In this document: positions 7,357-15,717 of the stretch, piece by piece
Layout of the letters: every line of letters begins with the position of its first letter
Numbering within the stretch: the stretch's first letter is position 1
NCBI RefSeq assembly: GCF_030160755.1
Contig: NZ_BSOY01000001.1
Coordinates: forward strand, 60,992 to 124,991
DNA from: Brevundimonas denitrificans
Lineage (GTDB): Bacteria; Pseudomonadota; Alphaproteobacteria; Caulobacterales; Caulobacteraceae
Reading direction: 5' to 3'
Length of the DNA stretch: 64,000 nt
The notes under the pieces: generated by a model
Database searches by the model: none
Told to the model about the DNA's origin: nothing
Seen by the model: the letters and a program-made list of their open reading frames with translations, nothing else
Translations under genes and position numbers: made by a program

Positions 7357-7860
7357 ATGAACGTGCGCGATCTTGTCCCCTGGGGTCGGAATGATCGCGA
7401 CCTCTCCCCGTCGGCCGGAAACGATCCGACCAACCCTGTCCTGACGCTTCATCGCGAGATGAACCGGATGTTCGATGATGTGTTTCGCGGCTTCGACACG
7501 CCCTTCGGCGCGATGTCGCGGGTCTACGGGCCCACGCTCGATATCGATGAGACCGATACCGAATACCGCATCACCGCGGAACTGGCCGGTCTGGGCAGGG
7601 ACGATGTCGAGATCGTCTTCAACGACGGCGTCCTGAGCATCCGCGGCGAAAAACAGAGCGAGAAGCGCGAGGGCCGCGGCATCAGCGAGCGCTGGTTCGG
7701 ACGCTTCGAACGGCGGGTGTCCCTGCCCGACGCCGACGAAAGCGGGGCCAGGGCCGACTTCCGTGACGGCCTGCTCACCGTCAGCCTGCCGAAGACCCAA
7801 CGCGCCCGCGAGAAGGTGCACCGCATTCCGATCAACGACCCCTCGGCCACCACGCATTGA
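7357..7860 (+). CDS. Hsp20 small heat-shock protein
   Basis: A 167-residue alpha-crystallin-domain chaperone (IbpA/HspA-like) that holds unfolding proteins in the cytoplasm. The crystallin domain runs from about residue 65 to 155: [18 protein letters not shown], a central LSIRGEK and [10 protein letters not shown] before the basic C-terminal tail. An upstream [15 protein letters not shown] helix is typical of class A members. AAAGGAG lies 8 bases before the ATG. I found no convincing sigma-32 promoter in the leader, so its heat control may act through another element, such as the palindromes at 7206 and 7249. Confidence 0.93.
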   Translation: MNVRDLVPWGRNDRDLSPSAGNDPTNPVLTLHREMNRMFDDVFRGFDTPFGAMSRVYGPTLDIDETDTEYRITAELAGLGRDDVEIVFNDGVLSIRGEKQSEKREGRGISERWFGRFERRVSLPDADESGARADFRDGLLTVSLPKTQRAREKVHRIPINDPSATTH

Positions 7861-7920
7861 GCGGCCGCGGACCGACGGCGCGGGGCCCGGCTCCGCGCCG
7901 CCCTTCCCGGACAGACACCC

Positions 7921-8223
7921 ATGGAACGCATCGTCGTCGAACCCCTGGCGGGCGGCTGGGCCGTGCGCGCCCCCGGGCTGGAGAATCTGATGGTCTTCCG
8001 CTCCGGCGGAGCCGCGGAGCGGGCGGGCCGGGAGCTGGCCCTCCGTCTGGCGTCAGCCGGCCAGGCCGCTGACCTTCATCTGCGTCTGAGGGACGGAACG
8101 ACTGGGGCCCGGTTCGTCTGCCTGCCCCCGACCGAACAGGACCCTGATACGCTGTTGGTCGAGGTCCGGCCTCCGCCCCCGTGTCGCCGGTCTCCGAACG
8201 AGGTCGAACCGGCCCTCGCCTGA
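7921..8223 (+). CDS. DUF2188-like small protein
   Basis: A 100-residue protein whose first 70 residues resemble the DUF2188 fold: a GGWAVR strand, an [10 protein letters not shown] helix and a closing [10 protein letters not shown] strand. The C-terminus is Pro-rich and unstructured. The function of the family is unknown. It starts 60 bases after hsp20 on the same strand and may be co-expressed with it as a stress protein, which is only inferred from position. Confidence 0.65.
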   Translation: MERIVVEPLAGGWAVRAPGLENLMVFRSGGAAERAGRELALRLASAGQAADLHLRLRDGTTGARFVCLPPTEQDPDTLLVEVRPPPPCRRSPNEVEPALA

Positions 8224-8339
8224 TCCCGCTCGCGGACCACGATGAACGGCGGGCGAGCGAGGGCCACAAGGGATGCCACGATCAGCGAATCGGCCCTTGT
8301 TGCTCGCGGCCGACGCCTTTTGGGGATGGGGGGGTATCG

Positions 8340-8732
8340 ATGCCGGTGACCATTGAGAGCGACAGCCGGAAGAAGCGCGTCCAGGTGACCGTGGACGTCG
8401 ATGTGCGGGGTCCGGCGTTCGAACGGGCCATCGAGGCGGCGCTGGACCGCACGCCGGCCCTGAGCGAATGGGACTGGATCATCGACGATCACGCCGGCGT
8501 CGACGACATCGGGGTCGAGGGCACGGCCCGCATCGCCGGCTTCTACGCCCGTCACGCTCCCGAACCGACCCGCGACAGCTACACCGTCATCGTCACCAGC
8601 GACCGCCATTTCGCACCTTGGGGCCGGGTCATGGACCTGCATTTCCGCAGGCGAACCCACCTCGCCGCGCCGACGGTCGAGGCCGCGCACGCCCTGCTGG
8701 ACCAGCGGGCGGACGGGGCCGGAGCGCCCTGA
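8340..8732 (+). CDS. Conserved hypothetical protein, possibly STAS-like
   Basis: A 130-residue soluble protein from the ATG at 8340, preceded by a GGGGGGG run. Its pattern of alternating strands and helices, with a SEWDWIIDDH core and a SYTVIVTSD strand, resembles SpoIIAA/STAS-like domains, but I cannot name a family with confidence. Longer starts (8181) would overlap the DUF2188-like gene and are less likely. The 116 bases before it hold only a loose 7-bp inverted repeat (ACAAGGG/CCCTTGT). Confidence 0.65.
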   Translation: MPVTIESDSRKKRVQVTVDVDVRGPAFERAIEAALDRTPALSEWDWIIDDHAGVDDIGVEGTARIAGFYARHAPEPTRDSYTVIVTSDRHFAPWGRVMDLHFRRRTHLAAPTVEAAHALLDQRADGAGAP

Positions 8733-8792
8733 GGCCCGCGCGATTGCGCCTCCCTTGACCGCGCACCCGGGTCATGGCCTTTGCGCCGCCTG

Positions 8793-9890
8793 ATGAAGAC
8801 CGCCGATTTCGACTTCGAGCTGCCAGACGACCACATCGCGCTCCGCCCCGCTGAGCCGCGCGATTCCGCGCGCCTGCTGGTGGTGCGGGACGGCGGGCTG
8901 GAGGACCGGATCATCCGCGATCTGCCCGACTTCCTGCGCCCCGGCGACGCCCTGGTGTTCAACGACACGCGGGTGATCCCGGCGCGACTGTCCGGTGTCC
9001 GCGAGCGGGCCGGACCGGAGGGCGAGACCCTGACCGTCGCCGTCGAGGCCACCCTGCATCACCGCGACGCCCCCGACGTCTGGTCCGCCTTCATGAAGCC
9101 GGGCAAGCGGATCAAGCTTGGCGACCGCATCCGCTTCGGCGTGGAGGCCGACGGGGCCTGCCTGCTCGGTCGGCTCGACGCCACGGTGGTCGACAAGGGC
9201 GAGGATGGGCTCGTGACCCTGCGGTTCGACCTGGCCGGGCCCGCGCTCGACGAGGCCATCCGGGACGTGGGGGTGATGCCCCTGCCCCCCTATATCGCCG
9301 CCAAACGGGCCGAGGACGACCGCGACCGCTCGGACTACCAGACCCTGTTCGCCAAATGGGACGGCTCGGTCGCCGCGCCGACGGCGGGGCTGCATTTCAC
9401 CCCGGGCCTGATGGCGGCGATCGAAGCGAAGGGCGTCTCGACCCATGCCGTCACCCTGCACGTCGGAGCAGGCACCTTCCTGCCGGTCAAGGCCGACGAC
9501 ACGGCCGACCACAGGATGCACAGCGAATGGGGCGAGGTATCGCCTGAAACCGCCGACGCCCTGAACGCCGTTCGCGCGTCCGGCGGCCGCATCGTCTGCG
9601 TCGGCACCACCTCCCTGCGCCTGCTGGAGAGCGCCACGACGCCGGAGGGCGAGGTCCGGCCCTTCCACGGCGACACGGCCATCTTCATCACCCCCGGCTA
9701 CGCTTTCCGCGCCACTGATGTGCTGATGACCAATTTCCACCTCCCGAAATCGACTCTGTTCATGCTCGTCAGCGCCTTTGCCGGGCTGGAGACGATGAAG
9801 GCCGCCTACGCCCATGCGGTCAAGGACGGCTACCGCTTCTATTCCTACGGGGACGGGTCCCTGCTGTTCCGCTCCCCCGCAGTCCGGTAG
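8793..9890 (+). CDS. queA: tRNA preQ1(34) S-adenosylmethionine ribosyltransferase-isomerase
   Basis: A 365-residue QueA, which moves the ribosyl part of S-adenosylmethionine to preQ1 in position 34 of tRNAs with GUN anticodons, forming epoxyqueuosine. Recognisable segments are [14 protein letters not shown] at the N-terminus, [11 protein letters not shown], the GLHFT motif and the C-terminal [11 protein letters not shown]. The ATG at 8793 gives the family N-terminus, and a TTG 12 bases upstream is an alternative. With tgt 440 bases downstream on the same strand this forms a queuosine-modification cluster. Confidence 0.95.
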   Translation: MKTADFDFELPDDHIALRPAEPRDSARLLVVRDGGLEDRIIRDLPDFLRPGDALVFNDTRVIPARLSGVRERAGPEGETLTVAVEATLHHRDAPDVWSAFMKPGKRIKLGDRIRFGVEADGACLLGRLDATVVDKGEDGLVTLRFDLAGPALDEAIRDVGVMPLPPYIAAKRAEDDRDRSDYQTLFAKWDGSVAAPTAGLHFTPGLMAAIEAKGVSTHAVTLHVGAGTFLPVKADDTADHRMHSEWGEVSPETADALNAVRASGGRIVCVGTTSLRLLESATTPEGEVRPFHGDTAIFITPGYAFRATDVLMTNFHLPKSTLFMLVSAFAGLETMKAAYAHAVKDGYRFYSYGDGSLLFRSPAVR

Positions 9891-9900
9891 GTTCGGGGCG

Positions 9901-10299
9901 ATGACGCAGATTTTTCGGCTTCCCTCCGCCGCCCGCCGAGACCCGGACGTCGACGCCTGGTTCACGTCGGGGGACGAAATCCGGCGCCTGGCGGAGCCGT
10001 GGTTCGCACGGATGCGAGCGTGCGGACCGGACGTTCGGGAGGTCATGCACGACGGCTATCCCACAGCCTGTGTCGGCGACGCCGCGTTCGGATACGTCGG
10101 CGCCTTCAAGGCCCACGCGAATGTGGGCTTCTTTTACGGCGCGTCCCTGGACGATCCTGCGGGCCTGCTGGAGGGATCCGGAAAGCGGATGCGGCACGTG
10201 AAGTTGCGCCGGGGTCAACCCGTCGACGCCGTGGGGCTTGAGACCCTGATAACGGCGGCCTGGCGGGATATTCAGGGCCGCCTCGACTTCCCCGACTGA
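9901..10299 (+). CDS. DUF1801-type protein
   Basis: A 132-residue protein with the DUF1801 (YdhG-like) layout: a helical N-terminus, [33 protein letters not shown] core strands and a C-terminal [13 protein letters not shown] followed by a helix. The biochemical role of the family is not known. It begins 10 bases after queA and sits between queA and tgt, so it is probably co-transcribed with them, but no link to queuosine is established. Confidence 0.8.
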   Translation: MTQIFRLPSAARRDPDVDAWFTSGDEIRRLAEPWFARMRACGPDVREVMHDGYPTACVGDAAFGYVGAFKAHANVGFFYGASLDDPAGLLEGSGKRMRHVKLRRGQPVDAVGLETLITAAWRDIQGRLDFPD

Positions 10300-10333
10300 G
10301 CCTTGCCCGGTTCATAACCCCTGCGAGGCTCCC

Positions 10334-11455
10334 TTGCCCTTCCCGTTTGATATCCAGAATACCGAAGGCCGCGCCCGCACGGGCGTGCTGAGGACGCCGC
10401 GCGGCGACATCCGCACGCCGGCCTTCATGCCGGTCGGCACCGCCGCCACGGTCAAGGCCATGACGGTCGACCAGGTCGCCCAGACCGGCGCCGACATCAT
10501 CCTCGGCAACACCTATCACCTGATGCTGCGGCCCGGTCCCGAGCGGATGGAGCGGCTGGGCGGGCTGCACAAATTCATGGGCTGGAACAAACCGATCCTG
10601 ACCGACAGCGGCGGCTTCCAGGTCATGTCCCTGGCCGGCATATCGAAGGTGAAGGAGGAGGCCGTGACCTTCGCCAGCCATATCGACGGCTCGAAACACG
10701 TCCTGACGCCCGAACGCTCGATCGAGATCCAGGCCGACCGGATCGGGGCCGACATCTCCATGCAGCTGGACCAGTGCGTCTCATGGCCCGCCGAGGAGCC
10801 CGCCGCCCGCGCCGCCATGGAACTGTCAGCCCGCTGGGGCGCGCGCTCCAAGGCCGCCTTCGGGACCCGCGAGACCCAGGCCCTGTTCGGCATCCAGCAG
10901 GGCTCGACCTTCGAAAATCTGCGCCGCGAGTCGTCGGACCGGCTGCAGGAGATCGGTTTCGACGGCTACGCCATCGGCGGCCTCGCCGTCGGCGAGGGCC
11001 ATCAGGCCATGTGCGAAGTGCTGGACTACGCCCCGGACATGCTGCCCGCCGACCGGCCGCGCTATCTGATGGGGGTCGGCAAGCCGGTCGATCTGGTCGA
11101 GGCGGTGTATCGCGGCGTCGACATGTTCGACTGCGTCCTGCCCACCCGGGCCGGCCGCCACGGCCAGGCCTGGACCTGGGCGGGGCCGATCAACCTCAAG
11201 AACGCCCGTTTCGCCGAGGATCAGGATCCGCTGGAGCCGGACGTCCCCTGCCCGGCCTCGCAGGCCTATTCGAAGGCCTATCTGCACCACCTCGTGCGAG
11301 CCGACGAAATCCTCGGCAAGGTGCTGCTGAGCTGGCACAACATCGCCTTCTTCCAGGCCCTGACGGCGGCCATGCGCGAGGCGATCGCCGCGGGCCGGTT
11401 CGAGGCCTTCCGCCGCGACTTCCACGCCCGGCACACATCCAACAACCAGGGCTAG
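10334..11455 (+). CDS. tgt: tRNA-guanine transglycosylase with degenerate zinc site
   Basis: A 373-residue bacterial Tgt that swaps guanine-34 for preQ1 in tRNA. The catalytic Asp91 (TDSGGFQ) and nucleophile Asp266 ([10 protein letters not shown]) are present, as is the GGLAVGEG substrate loop. The start is a TTG with GAGG 7 bases upstream. The structural zinc site, normally C-x-C-x2-C plus His, is altered: only Cys306 and His335 remain, with Val304 and Ser309 at the other positions. The protein is otherwise complete, so it is probably active without zinc or with a changed metal site. Its stop overlaps that of the convergent lipoprotein gene. Confidence 0.95.
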   Translation: MPFPFDIQNTEGRARTGVLRTPRGDIRTPAFMPVGTAATVKAMTVDQVAQTGADIILGNTYHLMLRPGPERMERLGGLHKFMGWNKPILTDSGGFQVMSLAGISKVKEEAVTFASHIDGSKHVLTPERSIEIQADRIGADISMQLDQCVSWPAEEPAARAAMELSARWGARSKAAFGTRETQALFGIQQGSTFENLRRESSDRLQEIGFDGYAIGGLAVGEGHQAMCEVLDYAPDMLPADRPRYLMGVGKPVDLVEAVYRGVDMFDCVLPTRAGRHGQAWTWAGPINLKNARFAEDQDPLEPDVPCPASQAYSKAYLHHLVRADEILGKVLLSWHNIAFFQALTAAMREAIAAGRFEAFRRDFHARHTSNNQG

Positions 11456-12012
11456 CGTTGGCTGCGGCCCCGCGGCCTGAACCAGGCCGGCGCGGCGGGC
11501 GGGGCGCAGTTGCGCTGCATGCCCACGCCTTTCAGAAAGGCCCGGCGCATCCGGCCGGCCTGGATGGCGGACTGGACATGGCGGCTGTGCTGTTCGGCCC
11601 CCGACAGGCGACGGATCCAGCTTCGGCCCGGAATGAAGTCGGTCGCGGCGTCGCGGATGCCATCCAGCGCCGCCGCCGCCGCCGCATCCGCCGCCCGCTC
11701 GCTGAGGAAGGACCCGTCCGGAGGCGGCGGCTCGTCGGTGTCGGGCCCCAGGGCCTCGTCCAATCGGGCGATCTCCGCCCCGATGGTGGCGCACTGGTTC
11801 AGATTGCGCAGGTCATAGGGATTGGCCTCGGCCTGCAGCAGCACCGTCGGGATGTGCTGACGGCGCAGGTTGAGGTCGTCCAGAGGCGCGGTGGCCGCCG
11901 AGCCGAGGCCGGCTCCGAACTGGCGCGCCCCGTCCATCGCCGATCGCCCGGCGTTGCAGGCCGCCAGCGGCAGAACGAGAACGACGACAAGGGCTAAGGC
12001 GGGAACGCGCAT
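11452..12012 (-). CDS. Putative lipoprotein of unknown function
   Basis: A 186-residue protein with a lipoprotein signal ([19 protein letters not shown]), so it should be lipidated at the Cys of the LAAC lipobox. The start at 12012 was chosen because it gives this signal; upstream codons add an Arg-rich, unlikely extension. The mature part is helical, with a [14 protein letters not shown] segment and many Ala. No domain is recognised. It converges on tgt with a 4-base overlap (CTAG). Confidence 0.75.
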   Translation of the reverse strand: MRVPALALVVVLVLPLAACNAGRSAMDGARQFGAGLGSAATAPLDDLNLRRQHIPTVLLQAEANPYDLRNLNQCATIGAEIARLDEALGPDTDEPPPPDGSFLSERAADAAAAAALDGIRDAATDFIPGRSWIRRLSGAEQHSRHVQSAIQAGRMRRAFLKGVGMQRNCAPPAAPAWFRPRGRSQR

Positions 12013-12102
12013 AGCCCTTTGAACCACGCCCCGGCTCCCGCTGAAAGCGCCGCGTCGGCGTCGACGCCAAGCTTCACCATATTCCGGTTGGCGGTCGAGC
12101 AA

Positions 12103-12252
12103 ATGCAGGTAGTATCCGCCCTCATGTTCCAGCTGTTCACTACCTGGATGACGCAGCTGCGCTGCCAGCACCGCTATCGCTACAGCCGTAGCAAGCCGGG
12201 GACTCTTGTGTGCAAGAACTGCCGCAAGCGGAAACCCAAGCCGAGGGCCTGA
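12103..12252 (+). CDS. Small Cys-rich basic protein (possible zinc ribbon)
   Basis: A 49-codon frame whose C-terminal half carries Cys21, His23, Cys37 and Cys40 in a C-x-H / C-x2-C arrangement within a strongly basic stretch (RYRYSRSKPG, KNCRKRKPK). This could be a small zinc-binding, nucleic-acid-binding protein. Starts at 12019 and 12124 are also possible, and no strong ribosome binding site is seen. It lies between a lipoprotein gene read the other way and tRNA-Lys. The regular Cys pattern argues for coding, but it could be a chance frame. Confidence 0.4.
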   Translation: MQVVSALMFQLFTTWMTQLRCQHRYRYSRSKPGTLVCKNCRKRKPKPRA

Positions 12253-12282
12253 ATTCGTCGCCTCCGGCTGTCCGACAGGAGT

Positions 12283-12359
12283 TGGTACGCCCTCTCGGGC
12301 TCGAACCGAGGACCCTCTGATTAAAAGTCAGATGCTCTAACCAACTGAGCTAAGGGCGC
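12283..12359 (-). tRNA. tRNA-Lys (TTT anticodon)
   Basis: A 77-base cloverleaf read on the minus strand. The acceptor GCGCCCT pairs with AGGGCGT (one G-U), the anticodon loop is CTTTTAA giving UUU, the T arm is CTCGG-TTCGAGC-CCGAG, and CCA is encoded. A TTGACC at 12425-12420 on the minus strand could be the -35 of its promoter. Confidence 0.97.
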
Positions 12360-12468
12360 ATACCACGCCGGTCGCGTTCGCGAGCCAGCGACGCGCCTTC
12401 TGTTGCAAACCGTCGCCGGGGTCAAGGGCTGGCTCGACGAGCGGCGAGCCGAAGGCTAGGCAAGACCC

Positions 12469-13551
12469 ATGAAACCGCTGTCCGGCCTGCGCATCCTTGA
12501 GTTCGACGGTCTGGGTCCTGTCACCTTCGCAGCCATGGCGCTGGCCGACCTGGGAGCGGACGTCCTGCGCCTGAGCCGTAGCGCCGATGCGGGCGCTCCG
12601 GTGTTCAGCGAGGTCGGCGGGGCGGTGCTGCACCGTGGACGGGCCGCTGTCAGCGTCAATCTGAAGGAACCCGGCGACCTGGCGGGCGTGCTGGAGCTTA
12701 TCGGGGCGGCGGACGCGCTGATCGAGGGGTTTCGGCCCGGCGTCATGGAGCGGCTGGGCCTCGGGCCGGATGTCTGCGCCGGGCGCAATGCGAGGCTGGT
12801 GTACGGCCGCATCACCGGCTGGGGTCAGACCGGGCCGATGGCGCGACAGGTGGGTCACGACATCAACTACATCGCGCTCAGCGGGGCGCTCCACGCCATG
12901 GGAGAGCCCGACCGGCCGCCGCGGCCGCCGCTGAATCTGGTCGGCGACTACGCCGGGGGCGCGATGATGCTGGTCACCGGCGTGCTGGCCGCCCTGCTGG
13001 AGGCCAAGACCACGGGCAAGGGCCGGGTGGTGGACGCCGCCATGACCGACGGGTCGGCGCTGCTGATGAGCCTGTTCCAGGCGTTGGGCGCTCGCGGTCT
13101 GTGGAGCGAGGCGCGCGGGGCCAATCTGCTCGACGGAGGCGCGCCCTTCTATCGCTGCTACGCCTGCAGGGACGGACGCTTCGTCGCCGTGGGCGCGCTG
13201 GAGCCGCAGTTCTATGCCGTCCTGATCGCCGGGCTCGGGCTCGCGCCGGAAGCGGCGCAGCAATTCGACCTCGCCGGCTGGCCCGCGCTGCACGCGCGGT
13301 TCGAGGCGATCTTCGCCACCCGCGACCGCGACGACTGGGCAGCGCATTTCGGGAACACGGACGCCTGCGTCACGCCGGTTCTGACCCTGGCCGAAGCGGC
13401 CCGGCATCCGCACAATGCGGCCCGCGGGACCTTCGTCCAACAAGGGGTGGTCCAGGCCGCGCCCGCGCCGCGATTCGACGGAACGCCCGCGGAGCCGGTG
13501 GCCGAGAGGCCGGCGATGTCGCTGGATGAAGCGCGAAGCCGCTGGCGCTGA
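12469..13551 (+). CDS. CaiB/BaiF CoA-transferase family, alpha-methylacyl-CoA racemase-like
   Basis: A 360-residue class III CoA-transferase fold protein. The N-terminal LSGLRILEFDGLGP, GADVLRL and the LNLVGDYAGGAMM segment match alpha-methylacyl-CoA racemases. The His in QVGHDINYIALSG and the Asp in VGDYAGG correspond to the racemase catalytic pair, and the Asp nucleophile region used by formyl-CoA transferases is not obvious. It therefore probably epimerises 2-methyl-branched acyl-CoAs in fatty-acid degradation. It stands alone, convergent with the hybrid kinase. Confidence 0.88.
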   Translation: MKPLSGLRILEFDGLGPVTFAAMALADLGADVLRLSRSADAGAPVFSEVGGAVLHRGRAAVSVNLKEPGDLAGVLELIGAADALIEGFRPGVMERLGLGPDVCAGRNARLVYGRITGWGQTGPMARQVGHDINYIALSGALHAMGEPDRPPRPPLNLVGDYAGGAMMLVTGVLAALLEAKTTGKGRVVDAAMTDGSALLMSLFQALGARGLWSEARGANLLDGGAPFYRCYACRDGRFVAVGALEPQFYAVLIAGLGLAPEAAQQFDLAGWPALHARFEAIFATRDRDDWAAHFGNTDACVTPVLTLAEAARHPHNAARGTFVQQGVVQAAPAPRFDGTPAEPVAERPAMSLDEARSRWR

Positions 13552-13554
13552 AGC

Positions 13555-15288
13555 TCAGGCGACCGCTGCCTCCGCCTCCGGTCCCTTGACGGCGCACGCC
13601 TCGGCCAGGGTCGTGGCCAGGATGACCGGGTCGATCGGCTTGGTGAGGTAGGCGTGGACGCCGGCCGCATCCCAGGCGGCGCGATGCACATCGAGCGCAT
13701 TGGCCGTCAGGGCGATCACCGGCGTCGCGCCGTTCACCTCGCCCGCCCGGATCCGGCGCGTGGCCTCCAGCCCGTCCATGACCGGCATCTGCATATCCAT
13801 CAGTATGGCGTCGAATCGCTGGCCCGACGCCGCCTCCAGAGCCTCGGCGCCGTTTTCGACCAGGGTCAGGCGGCAGCCGTGCGGCTCCAGCAGCAACTGC
13901 AGGATGCGGCGGTTCACTTCGTGATCGTCGGCGGCGAGAACCGACCGGCCCGCGAGGGACCCGCTCGCTTCCATGGGTCGGACCGGCTGGGCCGCCGCGC
14001 CTTCGATCGCCGTCACCGGCAGGCTGAGGACAAAGGTCGAGCCTTCGCCGTCGATGCTCTCCACGGTCAGGGATCCGCCCATCAACTCCGCCAGCTTGCG
14101 GCTGATCGCCAGGCCCAGGCCCGTGCCGCCGTAGCGCCGGGTGGTGCCGACGTCGGCCTGTTCGAAACTGTTGAAGATCTGGCCCAGCCGGTCCGCGGGA
14201 ATGCCGCAGCCGGTGTCGGCGACCGCCATGTTCAGCCGTCCGTCCGTCCAGCTGACTGAAATCCCTATCTCGCCGTCCCGGGTGAACTTGACGGCGTTGG
14301 ACATCAGGTTGAACAAAATCTGCTGCACCCGCAGCGGATCGGTCCGCACGGCGCGGGGCACATCCGGCGCGATCCGCACCTTCAGCCGGACGCCGTTGGA
14401 CAGGGCGCGCGGCTCCCACAGGCGAACGACCGTCGACAGGCGGTCGCGCACGATCATGTCGGCGCTTTCCAGCTCCATCTTGCCGGCCTCGATCTTGGAG
14501 AAGTCGAGCACGTCGTTGAGCAGGCCCATCAGCACGTCGCCGGCGTCGATCAGCATCGAGACATGCTCGCGCTGCTGGCTGTCGAGCCGGGTGCGGCGCA
14601 GGAGATTGGCGGCGGAGATCACCGCATTCATCGGCGTCCGAATCTCGTGGCTGACCACGGCGAGGAAATCCGACTTGGCCGCATTGGCCACCTCGGCCTT
14701 GCGGCGCGCGCTCTTCTCGGCGTCGCGAGCGGTCTGGAGCGCCCCGGTGGTCGAATTGCTCTGCCGCACGGCGACGACCAGGTGGCTCATGTACAGCAGA
14801 CAGCCGATGGCGATCAGCAGTTCGTGCCAGTTCTGTGTCGCGACGGCGCTGAACACCGGCAGGCCGAAGAAATAGGTCGCATGGGGCGACACCGCCGAGA
14901 TCAGGAGCGGCCGCGCGTGGTGCATATGCAGGCTGACGTGCAACAGGCCGCCGGCGCACTGGACCATGGCGAACAGCCGCCCGACTTCGCCGCCCTGGAA
15001 CCACATGAAGGCGCTGATCGCCGCATAGACGGCGACGCTGAGCACGGTGGTGGCGCAGCACAGCACCAGATAGGCCCGGTCCGGCTCCCGATCCGGATCG
15101 CGTCGGAACCGGCTGAACACCGCCCAGTCCAGGGCCTGGGTGAGCAAGACCGCTGCGAACCAGATCAGAGGCCAGATCGAGGGCACGATGAACCAGGCCG
15201 TGCAGCCGATAAACGCCGCCAGCGCGATGCGGGTCTTGAGCTCGCGGCGTCGCACCTGCGACACCATCGCGTAGGCCGTGGCAGTCAT
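13555..15288 (-). CDS. Membrane hybrid sensor histidine kinase
   Basis: A 577-residue protein. The first 170 residues contain about five hydrophobic segments with almost no periplasmic loops, so the sensor is membrane-embedded. A coiled linker (ALQTARDAEKSARRKAEVA) leads to the H-box SHEIRTPMNAV, ATPase motifs NLMSNAVKF, DTGCGIP and GGTGLGLAI, and a C-terminal receiver with phosphoacceptor Asp in LMDMQMPVMDG and Lys in LTKPID. The architecture matches the truncated kinase at the window start except for the visible sensor. The stimulus and the downstream phosphotransferase are unknown. It converges on the CoA-transferase gene with a 3-base gap. Confidence 0.93.
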   Translation of the reverse strand: MTATAYAMVSQVRRRELKTRIALAAFIGCTAWFIVPSIWPLIWFAAVLLTQALDWAVFSRFRRDPDREPDRAYLVLCCATTVLSVAVYAAISAFMWFQGGEVGRLFAMVQCAGGLLHVSLHMHHARPLLISAVSPHATYFFGLPVFSAVATQNWHELLIAIGCLLYMSHLVVAVRQSNSTTGALQTARDAEKSARRKAEVANAAKSDFLAVVSHEIRTPMNAVISAANLLRRTRLDSQQREHVSMLIDAGDVLMGLLNDVLDFSKIEAGKMELESADMIVRDRLSTVVRLWEPRALSNGVRLKVRIAPDVPRAVRTDPLRVQQILFNLMSNAVKFTRDGEIGISVSWTDGRLNMAVADTGCGIPADRLGQIFNSFEQADVGTTRRYGGTGLGLAISRKLAELMGGSLTVESIDGEGSTFVLSLPVTAIEGAAAQPVRPMEASGSLAGRSVLAADDHEVNRRILQLLLEPHGCRLTLVENGAEALEAASGQRFDAILMDMQMPVMDGLEATRRIRAGEVNGATPVIALTANALDVHRAAWDAAGVHAYLTKPIDPVILATTLAEACAVKGPEAEAAVA

Positions 15289-15426
15289 TCGCCCCCTCCG
15301 GGCCCCGTATTACGCCAAATTCTGAAAGGATTGGTTGCCGGGCGTGGTGACCAGACGCGCGTTCGGGGCTATGGAACAGGCGAGCCGGCCACACGTTGGA
15401 AGGCAGTTCCGGGGGAGACGCCGCTG

Positions 15427-15684
15427 ATGAAACGCCTGATCGCCATTCTGACCCTTTCGACCGCCTTCGGCCTCGCCGCCTGCGAGGATTCGAACGACTA
15501 TGAGTCGGAGACCGCCGAGGCGCCGATGGAGGCGCCGGTCGCCCCCCCTGCGGAAGACGCCGGCGTTCCGGTTGCGGCCCCCAGCGCTGCCGATGCGCCG
15601 CCCGCTGATTCGACCACCATGCCCCCCGAAAAGCGGTCGTCCGAGGAATCGGTCCAGCCCGAAAGCGAAACCCTCTTCTATTGA
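15427..15684 (+). CDS. Small Pro/Ala-rich lipoprotein
   Basis: An 85-residue protein with a lipoprotein signal (MKRLIAILTLSTAFGLAAC) and a disordered, acidic, Pro/Ala-rich mature part with no domain. A GGGGGAGA motif precedes the ATG. It lies 33 bases before tamA on the same strand and may share its transcript. The function is unknown. Such tails often act as flexible envelope tethers. Confidence 0.7.
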   Translation: MKRLIAILTLSTAFGLAACEDSNDYESETAEAPMEAPVAPPAEDAGVPVAAPSAADAPPADSTTMPPEKRSSEESVQPESETLFY

Positions 15685-15717
15685 TCCCGGTCGCCGCCGC
15701 ATCGGCGCCACAGCGGG

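Noticed and set aside
10280..10329. 6-bp inverted repeat (GCCTCG/CGAGGC) reaching the tgt ribosome binding site
   Set aside because: A 6-bp match with a 38-base loop is expected by chance in DNA of this GC content.
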